This document shows positions 1 to 5,990 of a stretch of DNA of 5,990 nt, one piece after another. The notes beneath the pieces were generated by a model. The model had not been told where the DNA came from. It ran no database searches and worked only from the letters and a program-made list of their open reading frames with translations. Both the position numbers and the translations under genes were made by a program. The DNA comes from Neisseriaceae bacterium. GTDB taxonomy: Bacteria; Pseudomonadota; Gammaproteobacteria; Burkholderiales; Neisseriaceae. How positions within the stretch are numbered: the stretch's first letter is position 1; every line of letters starts with the position of its first letter. The stretch covers positions 1-5,990 of the forward strand of contig JAGNPU010000128.1 in the NCBI GenBank assembly GCA_017989485.1, in the 5' to 3' direction.

Positions 1-78
1 GCGGATAACCGAGCGCCTAGCCACGGTCCCACCTTGTGGCTGGTGTCATCCTCCATCATCCCTCAATCGGGGCAATAG
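1..78 (+). CDS. Possible 3' end of an unidentified gene (partial)
   Basis: One + strand frame is open from the first base of the window to a TAG at 76-78, giving 25 codons that end in the residues WLVSSSIIPQSGQ. The stop lies directly against the first base of the bidirectional terminator, as expected for a gene converging on fadH. I do not recognise the peptide. An open run of 25 codons is unremarkable by chance, and a second + strand frame is also open here. On the minus strand an ATG at 57-59 opens a frame running off the window edge, so a leftward gene start is the main alternative. Confidence 0.25.
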   Translation, partial: ADNRAPSHGPTLWLVSSSIIPQSGQ

Positions 79-115
79 AAAAACCCCGTCCATCATTGAT
101 GGCACGGGGTTTTTT
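79..115. terminator. Bidirectional Rho-independent terminator downstream of fadH
   Basis: An A-tract (79-83) is followed by CCCCGT (84-89), an inner self-complementary part CCATC-ATT-GATGG (90-102), a single bulged C (103), ACGGGG (104-109) and six T (110-115). The stem is about 11 bp. T-tracts on both strands mean it can stop fadH transcripts coming from the right, starting 23 nt after the fadH stop codon, and also any transcript coming from the left. Confidence 0.88.
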
Positions 116-132
116 GCTGGGGGTTAAAGGGC

Positions 133-2154
133 TTAAATGCTTAAGCCCAATTTGGTGCCGGCGCGTATCGCCAGCTTGGCGTCTAGGGCCTTGGCGTCGT
201 TGGCGCCGCCGATGACGTGCACCGATGGGTGTTGTAAGGTGTCGGCCAAGGCGTGGTTGGGTTCTTGGCCGGCGCAGATGATGACCTGGTCGACGGCTAA
301 AATATGGGCCTCTTCGCCTACTTTGATGTGCAGGCCGGCGTCGTCAATTTTTTCATAGCTGACGTCGCTGAGCATGTTGACGCCGCGAAACTTCAGCGTG
401 GTGCGGTGTATCCAGCCCGTGGTTTTGCCCAAGGTTTTGCCGACCGAGCCCGAGCGGCGTTGTAATAACCAGATGTCACGGATGGACTTGGGCAGCTTGG
501 GCTTGGCACTCTTGAGGCCGCCGGCGGCTTCAAGGCTAGGGTCGACCGCCCACTCTTGCAGGAATAAGTCTTTGTCTAGGGCGCTGTCGGCACCGTTTTG
601 GCTTAAGAATTCGGCCATGTCAAAGCCAATGCCGCCGGTGCCGATGATGGCCACGCGCTGGCCCACCGTTTGTTTGTTTTGCAACACGTCGAGATAGGTG
701 AGGGCCTTGGGGTGAGGCAGGCCGGCCAGGGCTATGTCGCGAGGTTTGATGCCGGTGGCGATCACCACTTCGTCAAAGCCCTGAACGTCGGCGGCGATGA
801 CGGTGTGGCCTAGCCGTAAAGTGACCTGGTGTTGCTTCAGCATTTCGCCGTAATAGCGCAGGGTCTCATTGAATTCGGGCTTGCCGGGGATGGTTTTGGC
901 GATGTTGAGCTGGCCACCAATTTGGGGCTGTTGGTCAAATAGGGTGACGGCGTGGCCGCGTTCGGCGGCGGTCACCGCAAACGCCATGCCTGCTGGGCCT
1001 GCGCCGACAACGGCAATGGTTTTGGCTTGGGCGGCGGGGTGCGACTGCAACAAGGTTTCCTGGCAGGCAAAGGGGTTGACCAAGCAGGAAGTGGCCTTGC
1101 CTTGGAAAATATGGTCTAGGCAGGCTTGGTTACAGGCGATGCAGGTATTGATCAATTGGTCTTGTTGGGCAAATGCCTTCTTGGCCCAGTCGGCGTCGGC
1201 CAAGAACGGACGGGCCAGACACACCATGTCGGCCTGGCCGTTGTGCAAAATGGTTTCGGCCACGTCGGGCATGTTGATGCGGTTGGTGGCGACCACGGGA
1301 ATGCGGCTGATGGCTTTGAGTTTGGCCGTGGCGTCGATAAAGGCGGCGCGGGGCACCATGGTGGCAATCGTGGGGATGCGCGCCTCATGCCAGCCGATGC
1401 CGGTATTGAACAGGTCGGCACCGGCGGCCACAATGGTGTGCGCCAGCCGTTCGTTTTCTGCCCAAGTCGAACCGTTGGGCACCAGGTCCAGCAGGGAAAT
1501 GCGGAACACAATGATGAATTCAGGCCCGCAGGCGGCGCGGATGCCGGTGACGATTTCTTCGGCCAGGCGGTGGCGGTTGGCCAAGCTGCCGCCGTATTCG
1601 TCGGTGCGCTCATTGGTGGCGGGGGCAATAAATTGATTGATTAAATAGCCTTCGCTGCCCATGACCTCAACGCCGTCATAGCCTGCCTGTTGGGCTAGGG
1701 TGGCGCTGTGGATGTAGTCTTGTACGGTTTGTTTGACGTCTTCCGTGCTCAGGGCTTTCGGACAGATGGGGTTGATGGGCGCTTGTAAGGCGCTGGGCGC
1801 TACGGCGTTTGGGTGCATGGCATAGCGGCCAGTGTGTAAGAGCTGCATGCAGATTTTGGCCCCGTGCCGATGGACGGCGTCGGTGACCTGACGGTGTTGG
1901 TCGACTTCGCTGGCTTCCGACAGTTTGGCCGCATGGGCCATGCTCAGGCCCGCCGTGTTGGGGCTGATGCCGCCGGTGATGATGAGGCCCACGCCGCCTT
2001 GGGCGCGCGCGCCGTAAAAGGCCGCTAGGCGTTCAAATCCATTCGGGGCTTCTTCTAGGCCGGTGTGCATCGACCCCATGATGATGCGGTTGCGCACGGT
2101 GTGGTGGGCTAGGGTAATGGGTTGGGCTAACAGCGGGTAGGCGTGGTGGGTCAT
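133..2154 (-). CDS. fadH: 2,4-dienoyl-CoA reductase (NADPH), FadH
   Basis: This cytosolic iron-sulfur flavoenzyme reduces 2,4-dienoyl-CoA with NADPH, so that unsaturated fatty acids can be finished by beta-oxidation. It has 673 aa, against 672 in E. coli FadH as I recall it, and aligns along its whole length. Residues 1 to about 335 are the old-yellow-enzyme-type FMN barrel. Tyr170 (in GSEGYLINQF) and His256 (in GIGWHEARIPTIA) match the E. coli catalytic Tyr166 and His252. Cys338, Cys341, Cys345 and Cys357 match the four 4Fe-4S ligands. The C-terminal half has an FAD-binding GAGPAG (384-389) and a nucleotide-binding GTGGIG (505-510), followed by the conserved LGKTTGWIHRTT (575-586). No key residue is missing and there is no signal peptide. 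The ATG is supported by AAGGA 6 nt upstream. The gene lies 50 bp after dciA on the same strand and ends at a strong terminator. It is visibly richer in G and C than dciA. Other reductases of the OYE/trimethylamine dehydrogenase group are less likely given the motif-by-motif match. Confidence 0.97.
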   Translation of the reverse strand: MTHHAYPLLAQPITLAHHTVRNRIIMGSMHTGLEEAPNGFERLAAFYGARAQGGVGLIITGGISPNTAGLSMAHAAKLSEASEVDQHRQVTDAVHRHGAKICMQLLHTGRYAMHPNAVAPSALQAPINPICPKALSTEDVKQTVQDYIHSATLAQQAGYDGVEVMGSEGYLINQFIAPATNERTDEYGGSLANRHRLAEEIVTGIRAACGPEFIIVFRISLLDLVPNGSTWAENERLAHTIVAAGADLFNTGIGWHEARIPTIATMVPRAAFIDATAKLKAISRIPVVATNRINMPDVAETILHNGQADMVCLARPFLADADWAKKAFAQQDQLINTCIACNQACLDHIFQGKATSCLVNPFACQETLLQSHPAAQAKTIAVVGAGPAGMAFAVTAAERGHAVTLFDQQPQIGGQLNIAKTIPGKPEFNETLRYYGEMLKQHQVTLRLGHTVIAADVQGFDEVVIATGIKPRDIALAGLPHPKALTYLDVLQNKQTVGQRVAIIGTGGIGFDMAEFLSQNGADSALDKDLFLQEWAVDPSLEAAGGLKSAKPKLPKSIRDIWLLQRRSGSVGKTLGKTTGWIHRTTLKFRGVNMLSDVSYEKIDDAGLHIKVGEEAHILAVDQVIICAGQEPNHALADTLQHPSVHVIGGANDAKALDAKLAIRAGTKLGLSI

Positions 2155-2160
2155 AAGGGT

Positions 2161-2165
2161 TCCTT
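2161..2165 (-). promoter_or_regulatory. Ribosome binding site of fadH
   Basis: Read on the minus strand, AAGGA lies 6 nt before the ATG at 2154-2152. It is a good Shine-Dalgarno match at normal spacing and supports this start, which also matches the usual N-terminus of the family. Confidence 0.65.
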
Positions 2166-2173
2166 TGTACGGT

Positions 2174-2210
2174 CGCTAAGGGCCCACTGATGCCTCAATC
2201 GGCCTTAGCG
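2174..2210. repeat. Imperfect inverted repeat in the dciA-fadH gap
   Basis: CGCTAAGGGCC (2174-2184) can pair with GGCCTTAGCG (2201-2210). This gives a 10 bp stem with one bulged G and a loop of about 16 nt. The right arm contains the dciA stop codon (2205-2207). On the + strand the stem is followed by TTTTTGTTT (2211-2219), which gives it the form of a terminator for antisense transcription. On the sense strand of dciA and fadH no T-run follows, so it should not be an efficient terminator for that pair. It may instead protect or process the mRNA end, or weaken read-through into fadH. The role is inference. Confidence 0.5.
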
Positions 2211-2627
2211 TTTTTGTTTGTTGGCAAAGTTTTGTAAAACCCGAGCCAGTTCCGGATGATGCTGTAACTGTTGGACGCCGTCTTCGATGGCGGCGACGGC
2301 CTCGGGCCCTAACTGAGTGTTTTTTATGATTTTAATCGGCTCAGTGTGGGGCTTGATTTTAACGCGGACTTGCTCAATTTGGGTATTAATAGATTGGAGC
2401 GAAGGCACTAAACTGGGTAGGATCATTTTTAAACGAGAGCCCACCATATTGTTATTGGCAAATAGAATCAAGGTGTTGCCCTCTACGCAGGCGACTTTAA
2501 AGTGACCCTTTAGATTGGGGGGTAAGAGGGCGGCGACTTGATTTTCCAGCTGTTGCCACAACTTGACCTGTTTGAATAAGGCCTCTAGACGAGGGTCTCG
2601 TCGGCTTTGTTCGTTGATTTTTTTCAT
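2205..2627 (-). CDS. dciA: DUF721 family protein, DciA-type helicase operator/loader
   Basis: This is a small cytosolic protein of 140 aa. Proteins of the DUF721/DciA family bind the replicative helicase DnaB and help place it on DNA in bacteria that lack DnaC or DnaI. The family core is at about residues 14-93: an amphipathic start (LFKQVKLWQQLENQVAALLP), then HFKVACVEGNTLILFANN and the signature-like stretch SRLKMILPSLVPSL (64-77). A second helical segment (about 106-136) is joined by a lysine-rich linker, and the end is basic (NKQKR). There is no signal peptide or membrane segment. Family assignment comes from recalled similarity to DUF721 proteins encoded near secA in Neisseria and other betaproteobacteria. 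The chosen ATG has no good Shine-Dalgarno sequence upstream. No other plausible in-frame start is near, since the next Met is residue 61, inside the domain. The gene is divergent from secA and lies 50 bp upstream of fadH. Confidence 0.82.
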   Translation of the reverse strand: MKKINEQSRRDPRLEALFKQVKLWQQLENQVAALLPPNLKGHFKVACVEGNTLILFANNNMVGSRLKMILPSLVPSLQSINTQIEQVRVKIKPHTEPIKIIKNTQLGPEAVAAIEDGVQQLQHHPELARVLQNFANKQKR

Positions 2628-2817
2628 GGCATTGGCATCGTGATCTAGGGGTGAGGGCGGACTGGGTAACCGGTAATAGGGTTAGTCTATCAGTAAAAAA
2701 GGCTGGTAGGGATTAATGTTAAGCCTCAGTATTTTAATGACTGGGTGCTGAATAATATGTTAAAATTCGCCATTAATTTGTTGCCTGAATAAATGAATAT
2801 AAGGGCTGGGAAAGTAT
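2628..2817. promoter_or_regulatory. Divergent intergenic region between dciA and secA
   Basis: The region is 190 bp, and its half nearest secA is clearly AT-rich. It must carry the secA promoter, and probably the dciA promoter, because the genes diverge. I could not assign a convincing -35/-10 pair for either. AATAAT (2751-2756) is a possible -10 for secA but lacks a good -35. On the dciA side, TTTTTT and TATTAC boxes lie 16 nt apart on the minus strand between about 2673 and 2700, which is also weak. TAACC (2667-2671) and GGTTA (2680-2684) form a small inverted repeat. No SecM-like gene precedes secA. Confidence 0.45.
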
Positions 2818-5538
2818 ATGTTAACCAATTTAGCAAAAAAAATCTTTGGTAGTCGTAATGATCGCTTATTAAAGCAATATGGTAAAGTCGTTCAGAATAT
2901 TAATGCGCTGGAAGCCGATTTGACGGCACTCAGTGACGAAGCATTGCAGGCCAAAACCCAAGAGTTTAAACAACGTCTTGAGGATGGCCAGTCTTTAAAT
3001 GATTTACTACCTGAAGCGTTTGCGGTGTGCCGAGAGGCCAGCCGTCGCGTTTTGGGCATGCGACACTTTGATGTGCAGTTGGTTGGCGGCATGGCCCTCC
3101 ATGAAGGCAAAATCGCCGAAATGCGAACCGGTGAAGGGAAAACCCTAGTGGGCACCTTGCCGGTTTATTTGAATTCGCTGACCGGTCATGGCGTCCACGT
3201 GGTGACCGTCAATGATTATTTGGCCAGCCGCGACGCCGGCATCATGGCCCCGCTGTATCGCTTCTTGGGCTTGAGCGTGGGCGTGATTTTGAGCAATATG
3301 GCCACGCCGGAAAAACAGGCTGCCTATGGCGCCGACATTACCTACGGCACGAATAATGAGTTTGGCTTTGACTATTTGCGCGACAACATGGTGTTTGCGC
3401 TTGAAGAAAAAGTGCAACGCCCTCTGTCATATGCGGTGATTGACGAAGTGGATTCGATTTTGATCGATGAAGCGCGTACCCCTTTGATTATTTCTGGCCC
3501 AGCCGACGACAACGTCAGCATGTACCAAATCATGAACCAGGTGCCGCCTTATTTGACGCGCCAGGAAACCGAAGACGGTGAAGGTGACTACTGGGTGGAT
3601 GAAAAAGGCCATGCGGTGTTGTTGAGCGAAGACGGCCATGAGCGTGCTGAGGAAGTGTTGACGCAGCTTGGCCTGTTGCAAGAAGGCGATTCGCTGTATT
3701 CGTCGGGCAACATCATGTTAATGCATCACCTGATGGCGGCTTTGCGCGCCCACAACCTGTTTACCAGAGATCAGCAGTATGTGATTCAAGACGGTGAAAT
3801 CGTGATTGTGGACGAATTTACCGGTCGCTTAATGGCCGGTCGCCGTTGGTCTGAAGGCCTACATCAGGCGGTTGAGGCCAAAGAAGGCGTGGACATCAAG
3901 CGTGAAAACGTGACCCTGGCCTCGATTACCTTCCAAAACTATTTCCGCCTGTACAAAAAATTGTGCGGCATGACCGGTACGGCCGATACCGAAGCGTTTG
4001 AGTTCCAAAGCATTTATGGCCTTGAAACCGTGATTATTCCGACCAATCGCCCTATGGTGCGGAAAGACTTAAACGACCAGATTTTCCGCACCACCAGCGA
4101 GAAGTTTAACGCCGTGGTGGCCGACATTAAAGAGCGCTATGCTTTGGGCCAGCCCATTTTGGTGGGCACCACCAGCATTGAAAACTCTGAGTTAATGTCT
4201 CATTTGTTGACCGAGGCAGGCTTGCCCCACAACGTATTGAATGCCAAAGAGCATGCGCGCGAGGCAGACATTGTGGCCCAGGCCGGTAAGCCTGGCATGA
4301 TTACCGTGGCCACCAATATGGCCGGTCGGGGTACCGACATCGTGTTGGGCGGCAACATCAACCCACAAATCAATGCGATTATGGCGGATGAAAGCCTGTC
4401 CGAGGCGGATAAAGAAAAACAGGTTGCTGATTTACGCGCCACGTGGGAATTGGACCACACCGCCGTTTTGGCGGCGGGTGGCCTGCACATCATCGGCACC
4501 GAGCGTCATGAAAGCCGTCGTATCGACAACCAGCTGCGTGGTCGTTCGGGCCGTCAGGGTGACCCAGGCTCTAGCCGCTTCTACCTGTCGTTCGAAGACC
4601 CTTTGCTGCGCCTGTTTGCCTTAGACCGCGCCGCCGGCCTGTTGAATCGTCTGGCACCGGAAGAGGGCGTGGCGATTGAGCATCCCTTCCTGACCCGTCA
4701 GATTGAAGGCGCTCAGCGCAAGGTGGAAGGCCGTAACTTTGACGTGCGTAAGCAATTGTTGGAATACGACGACGTGGCCAACGATCAACGTAAGGTGGTG
4801 TATCAGCAGCGTGATGAAGTCTTGACGTCTGAAGGCGTGAGCGAGCTGGTGGCGGACATGCGTATTGACGTGGTGAACGATTTGGTGGACGAACACATTC
4901 TGCCAGACACCATGGAAGAACAGTGGGACATCGACGGCCTAGAGCGCGTCTTGGCCAGCGAATTCAATACTCAGGTGTCGATTGCGCAGTGGATGGCAGA
5001 AGACGAGCACCTGGATGGCGAAGGCATTAAAGAAAAAATCCTGGCCACCTTCGATGCAGAAGCCAAGGCCAAGCTGGCATTGGTCGGCAGCGATGCGATG
5101 CAGCGTTTTGAACGCAACATCGTGTTGACCATGTTGGACAACAGCTGGCGTGATCATTTGTCGGCCATGGACTATTTGCGTCAGGGCATCCATTTGCGCG
5201 GTTACGCACAGAAAAACCCTAAGCAAGAGTACAAGCGTGAAGCCTTCGAAATGTTTGCCAATATGTTGGACGGCGTGAAGCGTAACGTGACCAGCATTTT
5301 GACGGCCGCCCGCATTGAGGCAGCGCCAGAGGTGACGCCAGAAGCGCAGGCTTTGGCTGCGGCCGAGGCGGAGCAAATGGAGGTTGTCGAAGAATTGGTC
5401 AGCCTAGGCGCCAATGGCTTAGAAGAAGACTACAGCCGTGAAGGCTTGGCGGCGCGCGGGATTTACGTGAGCCGTAACGACGCCTGTCCTTGTGGCAGCG
5501 GCGAGAAGTATAAGCATTGCCACGGTCGTTTGGTGTAG
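2818..5538 (+). CDS. secA: Preprotein translocase ATPase SecA
   Basis: SecA is the ATP-driven motor that pushes unfolded preproteins through SecYEG, acting in the cytosol and at the inner membrane. The 906 aa product is full length (E. coli 901). Walker A is MRTGEGKT (102-109, Lys108) and Walker B is VIDEVDSIL (207-215, Asp209/Glu210), with the same numbering as E. coli. The preprotein cross-linking domain follows at about 220-375. The second motor domain has [14 protein letters not shown] (499-512) and [13 protein letters not shown] (572-584) with the arginines expected for ATP hydrolysis. The helical scaffold and wing regions occupy about 610-830. An Ala/Glu-rich linker (about 832-870) leads to the zinc tail, with Cys890, Cys892, Cys901 and His902 in CxCx8CH form. 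In the family this tail binds SecB and lipid. The ATG is preceded by a modest GGGA 6 nt upstream, and the N-terminus matches the family. The first ~65 codons are more AT-rich than the rest. secA appears to be monocistronic, ending at a strong terminator 13 nt after its stop. Confidence 0.99.
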   Translation: MLTNLAKKIFGSRNDRLLKQYGKVVQNINALEADLTALSDEALQAKTQEFKQRLEDGQSLNDLLPEAFAVCREASRRVLGMRHFDVQLVGGMALHEGKIAEMRTGEGKTLVGTLPVYLNSLTGHGVHVVTVNDYLASRDAGIMAPLYRFLGLSVGVILSNMATPEKQAAYGADITYGTNNEFGFDYLRDNMVFALEEKVQRPLSYAVIDEVDSILIDEARTPLIISGPADDNVSMYQIMNQVPPYLTRQETEDGEGDYWVDEKGHAVLLSEDGHERAEEVLTQLGLLQEGDSLYSSGNIMLMHHLMAALRAHNLFTRDQQYVIQDGEIVIVDEFTGRLMAGRRWSEGLHQAVEAKEGVDIKRENVTLASITFQNYFRLYKKLCGMTGTADTEAFEFQSIYGLETVIIPTNRPMVRKDLNDQIFRTTSEKFNAVVADIKERYALGQPILVGTTSIENSELMSHLLTEAGLPHNVLNAKEHAREADIVAQAGKPGMITVATNMAGRGTDIVLGGNINPQINAIMADESLSEADKEKQVADLRATWELDHTAVLAAGGLHIIGTERHESRRIDNQLRGRSGRQGDPGSSRFYLSFEDPLLRLFALDRAAGLLNRLAPEEGVAIEHPFLTRQIEGAQRKVEGRNFDVRKQLLEYDDVANDQRKVVYQQRDEVLTSEGVSELVADMRIDVVNDLVDEHILPDTMEEQWDIDGLERVLASEFNTQVSIAQWMAEDEHLDGEGIKEKILATFDAEAKAKLALVGSDAMQRFERNIVLTMLDNSWRDHLSAMDYLRQGIHLRGYAQKNPKQEYKREAFEMFANMLDGVKRNVTSILTAARIEAAPEVTPEAQALAAAEAEQMEVVEELVSLGANGLEEDYSREGLAARGIYVSRNDACPCGSGEKYKHCHGRLV

Positions 5539-5551
5539 GCTCTGGTTGATT

Positions 5552-5582
5552 AAAAAAGCCCATCGTGAGATGGGCTTTTTTT
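5552..5582. terminator. Intrinsic terminator after secA, symmetric
   Basis: Six A (5552-5557), GCCCATC (5558-5564), loop GTGA, GATGGGC (5569-5575) and seven T (5576-5582). The 7 bp stem is perfect and can extend by A-T pairs on both sides. The T-run follows it on the + strand, so it terminates secA. The A-run lets it work in the reverse direction too. Confidence 0.93.
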
Positions 5583-5683
5583 GTGGGCTTCGCTTGGCGC
5601 TGAGCAGAAAATCATGGTTTATTTGGTTTTTGACCTAGCTCGGGCCGTTGGCGGCAACTCACCCAGTGCGTCCCTAAGCGCCG

Positions 5684-5709
5684 TCATCCTCGCGCAGGCG
5701 GGGATCCAG
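5684..5709. repeat. REP-like palindrome of the ATCCCCGC-N4-GCGGGGAT type
   Basis: ATCCTCGC (5686-5693) pairs with GCGGGGAT (5698-5705) across the 4-nt spacer GCAG, with one G-T pair. The flanks GTC and CCAG fit a widely dispersed intergenic repeat known in many proteobacteria, and comparable to the Neisseria dRS3 element (ATTCCC-N8-GGGAAT). The minus-strand translation gives DPRLREDD, a peptide often seen in spurious repeat-encoded ORFs. Membership in a genome-wide family is inferred, since only one copy is visible here. Confidence 0.65.
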
Positions 5710-5724
5710 CCAGCCGTAGGCTGG
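5710..5724. repeat. Short perfect hairpin next to the REP-like palindrome
   Basis: CCAGCC (5710-5715), loop GTA, GGCTGG (5719-5724). The 6 bp stem is perfect and directly follows the REP-like unit, so both may belong to one composite repeat. No T-run follows, so it is not a terminator. Confidence 0.5.
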
Positions 5725-5804
5725 GCTCTGATGGCCGTTAGGATTAAGCTCAAAGCCTATCAGCAATGCTTCGGCTATTTTGCTATGGATTAGTCGTTGC
5801 TTTT

Positions 5805-5904
5805 CGCCCTGTAGGGCGACAGACTTTCTTTTGGGTGGCCAAAAAAACCTATGCAAAGAAAATCCACCCCGGCCAGCCGCCCCTTACGCCGTTGGCGCAA
5901 GGGG
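5805..5904. repeat. Cluster of three hairpins, likely a dispersed intergenic repeat
   Basis: Three inverted repeats lie in sequence. CGCCC (5805-5809) and GGGCG (5814-5818) have a 4-nt loop. TTTCTTTTG (5825-5833) pairs with CAAAGAAA (5854-5861) with one bulged base. CCCCTTACGCC (5880-5890) pairs with GGCGCAAGGGG (5894-5904) around GTT with one mismatch. The pattern ACTTTCTTT...GCCAAA...CAAAGAAA followed by an ACCCCGGCC stretch resembles an intergenic repeat I recall from many beta- and gammaproteobacterial genomes. The family assignment is from memory and only one copy is visible. Confidence 0.5.
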
Positions 5905-5990
5905 TGCCCTCGCCAGAACCTAGCGGGCCAGCGCAGGCAAGAGTGGCGGTCTCCTATAGAAACTGGTCGACCACCACAAGCGTTTGCCTG

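Larger units (their letters stand above)
5583..5990. other. Non-coding, palindrome-rich region downstream of secA
   Basis: I see no credible gene in these 408 bp. The longest open frames are 60-70 codons, lack ribosome sites and overlap the palindromes. From 5684 on, short inverted repeats follow each other closely and are listed separately. The first hundred bases (5583-5683) show no clear structure. The last ~85 bases (5905-5990) include CAGGCAA (5934-5940) facing TTGCCTG (5984-5990) and a 10 bp palindrome TGGTCGACCA (5964-5973). Whether a gene starts beyond the window cannot be told. Confidence 0.6.

Noticed and set aside
869..1644. Long + strand ORFs of 255 and 172 codons opposite fadH.
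   Set aside because: They are antisense frames left open by the GC-rich codon pattern of fadH, whose own frame has full motif support.
2793..2852. A 19-codon upstream ORF (ATG at 2793) overlapping the secA start out of frame, as a possible SecM-like regulator.
   Set aside because: It has no Shine-Dalgarno sequence, no signal peptide and no arrest motif. SecM as known is a longer secreted protein restricted to gammaproteobacteria. It is most likely a chance ORF in an AT-rich leader.
3145..5414. Several minus-strand ORFs of 60-145 codons opposite secA.
   Set aside because: All are antisense shadows of a complete, motif-supported secA, with no domains or ribosome sites of their own.
5581..5793. 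A 70-codon + strand ORF starting right after the secA terminator.
   Set aside because: It begins inside the T-run side of the terminator, has no ribosome site or recognisable domain, and runs through the REP-like palindrome.
5674..5856. A 60-codon minus-strand ORF containing FFWPPKRKS and WLDPRLREDD.
   Set aside because: Its sequence is the translation of the palindromic repeats. Such peptides recur in spurious ORFs over dispersed repeats, and it has no ribosome site.
1..5990. CRISPR array, tRNA or rRNA gene, insertion sequence with transposase, or a new defence-type gene cluster.
   Set aside because: I saw no regularly spaced direct repeats, no tRNA- or rRNA-like sequence and no transposase-like or unknown large reading frame. 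The three real genes are familiar core genes.

Overview
The window looks like ordinary chromosomal DNA of a Gram-negative proteobacterium. A betaproteobacterium of the Neisseriales is my best guess. This rests on the resemblance of the DciA-like protein (DUF721) to its Neisseria counterparts, on its position next to secA as in betaproteobacteria, and on a full-length proteobacterial SecA with a SecB-binding zinc tail. None of this was checked against a database, and I saw no canonical Neisseria DNA uptake sequence (GCCGTCTGAA).

Layout from left to right. Positions 1-78 hold a short open frame on the + strand that may be the end of a gene lying mostly outside the window. It abuts a strong bidirectional terminator (79-115). 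Then comes a minus-strand pair: fadH (133-2154), a 2,4-dienoyl-CoA reductase, preceded by a small dciA/DUF721 gene (2205-2627). The two genes are 50 bp apart, and an imperfect hairpin in the gap overlaps the dciA stop codon. A 190 bp AT-rich divergent intergenic region (2628-2817) separates dciA from secA (2818-5538, + strand). secA ends at a strong intrinsic terminator (5552-5582). The last ~410 bp (5583-5990) contain no convincing gene. They hold a cluster of short palindromes that resembles dispersed intergenic repeats of proteobacteria.

The genes do not form one pathway. SecA is the ATPase motor of Sec protein export. DciA-type proteins help load or operate the replicative helicase DnaB. 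FadH removes double bonds that block beta-oxidation of polyunsaturated fatty acids. dciA and fadH may be co-transcribed, because they share a strand and no clear promoter separates them. secA is transcribed away from them.

I found no evidence of a new multigene system. The points most worth a second look are the hairpin between dciA and fadH, which has its T-tract on the antisense side, and the palindrome cluster after secA.
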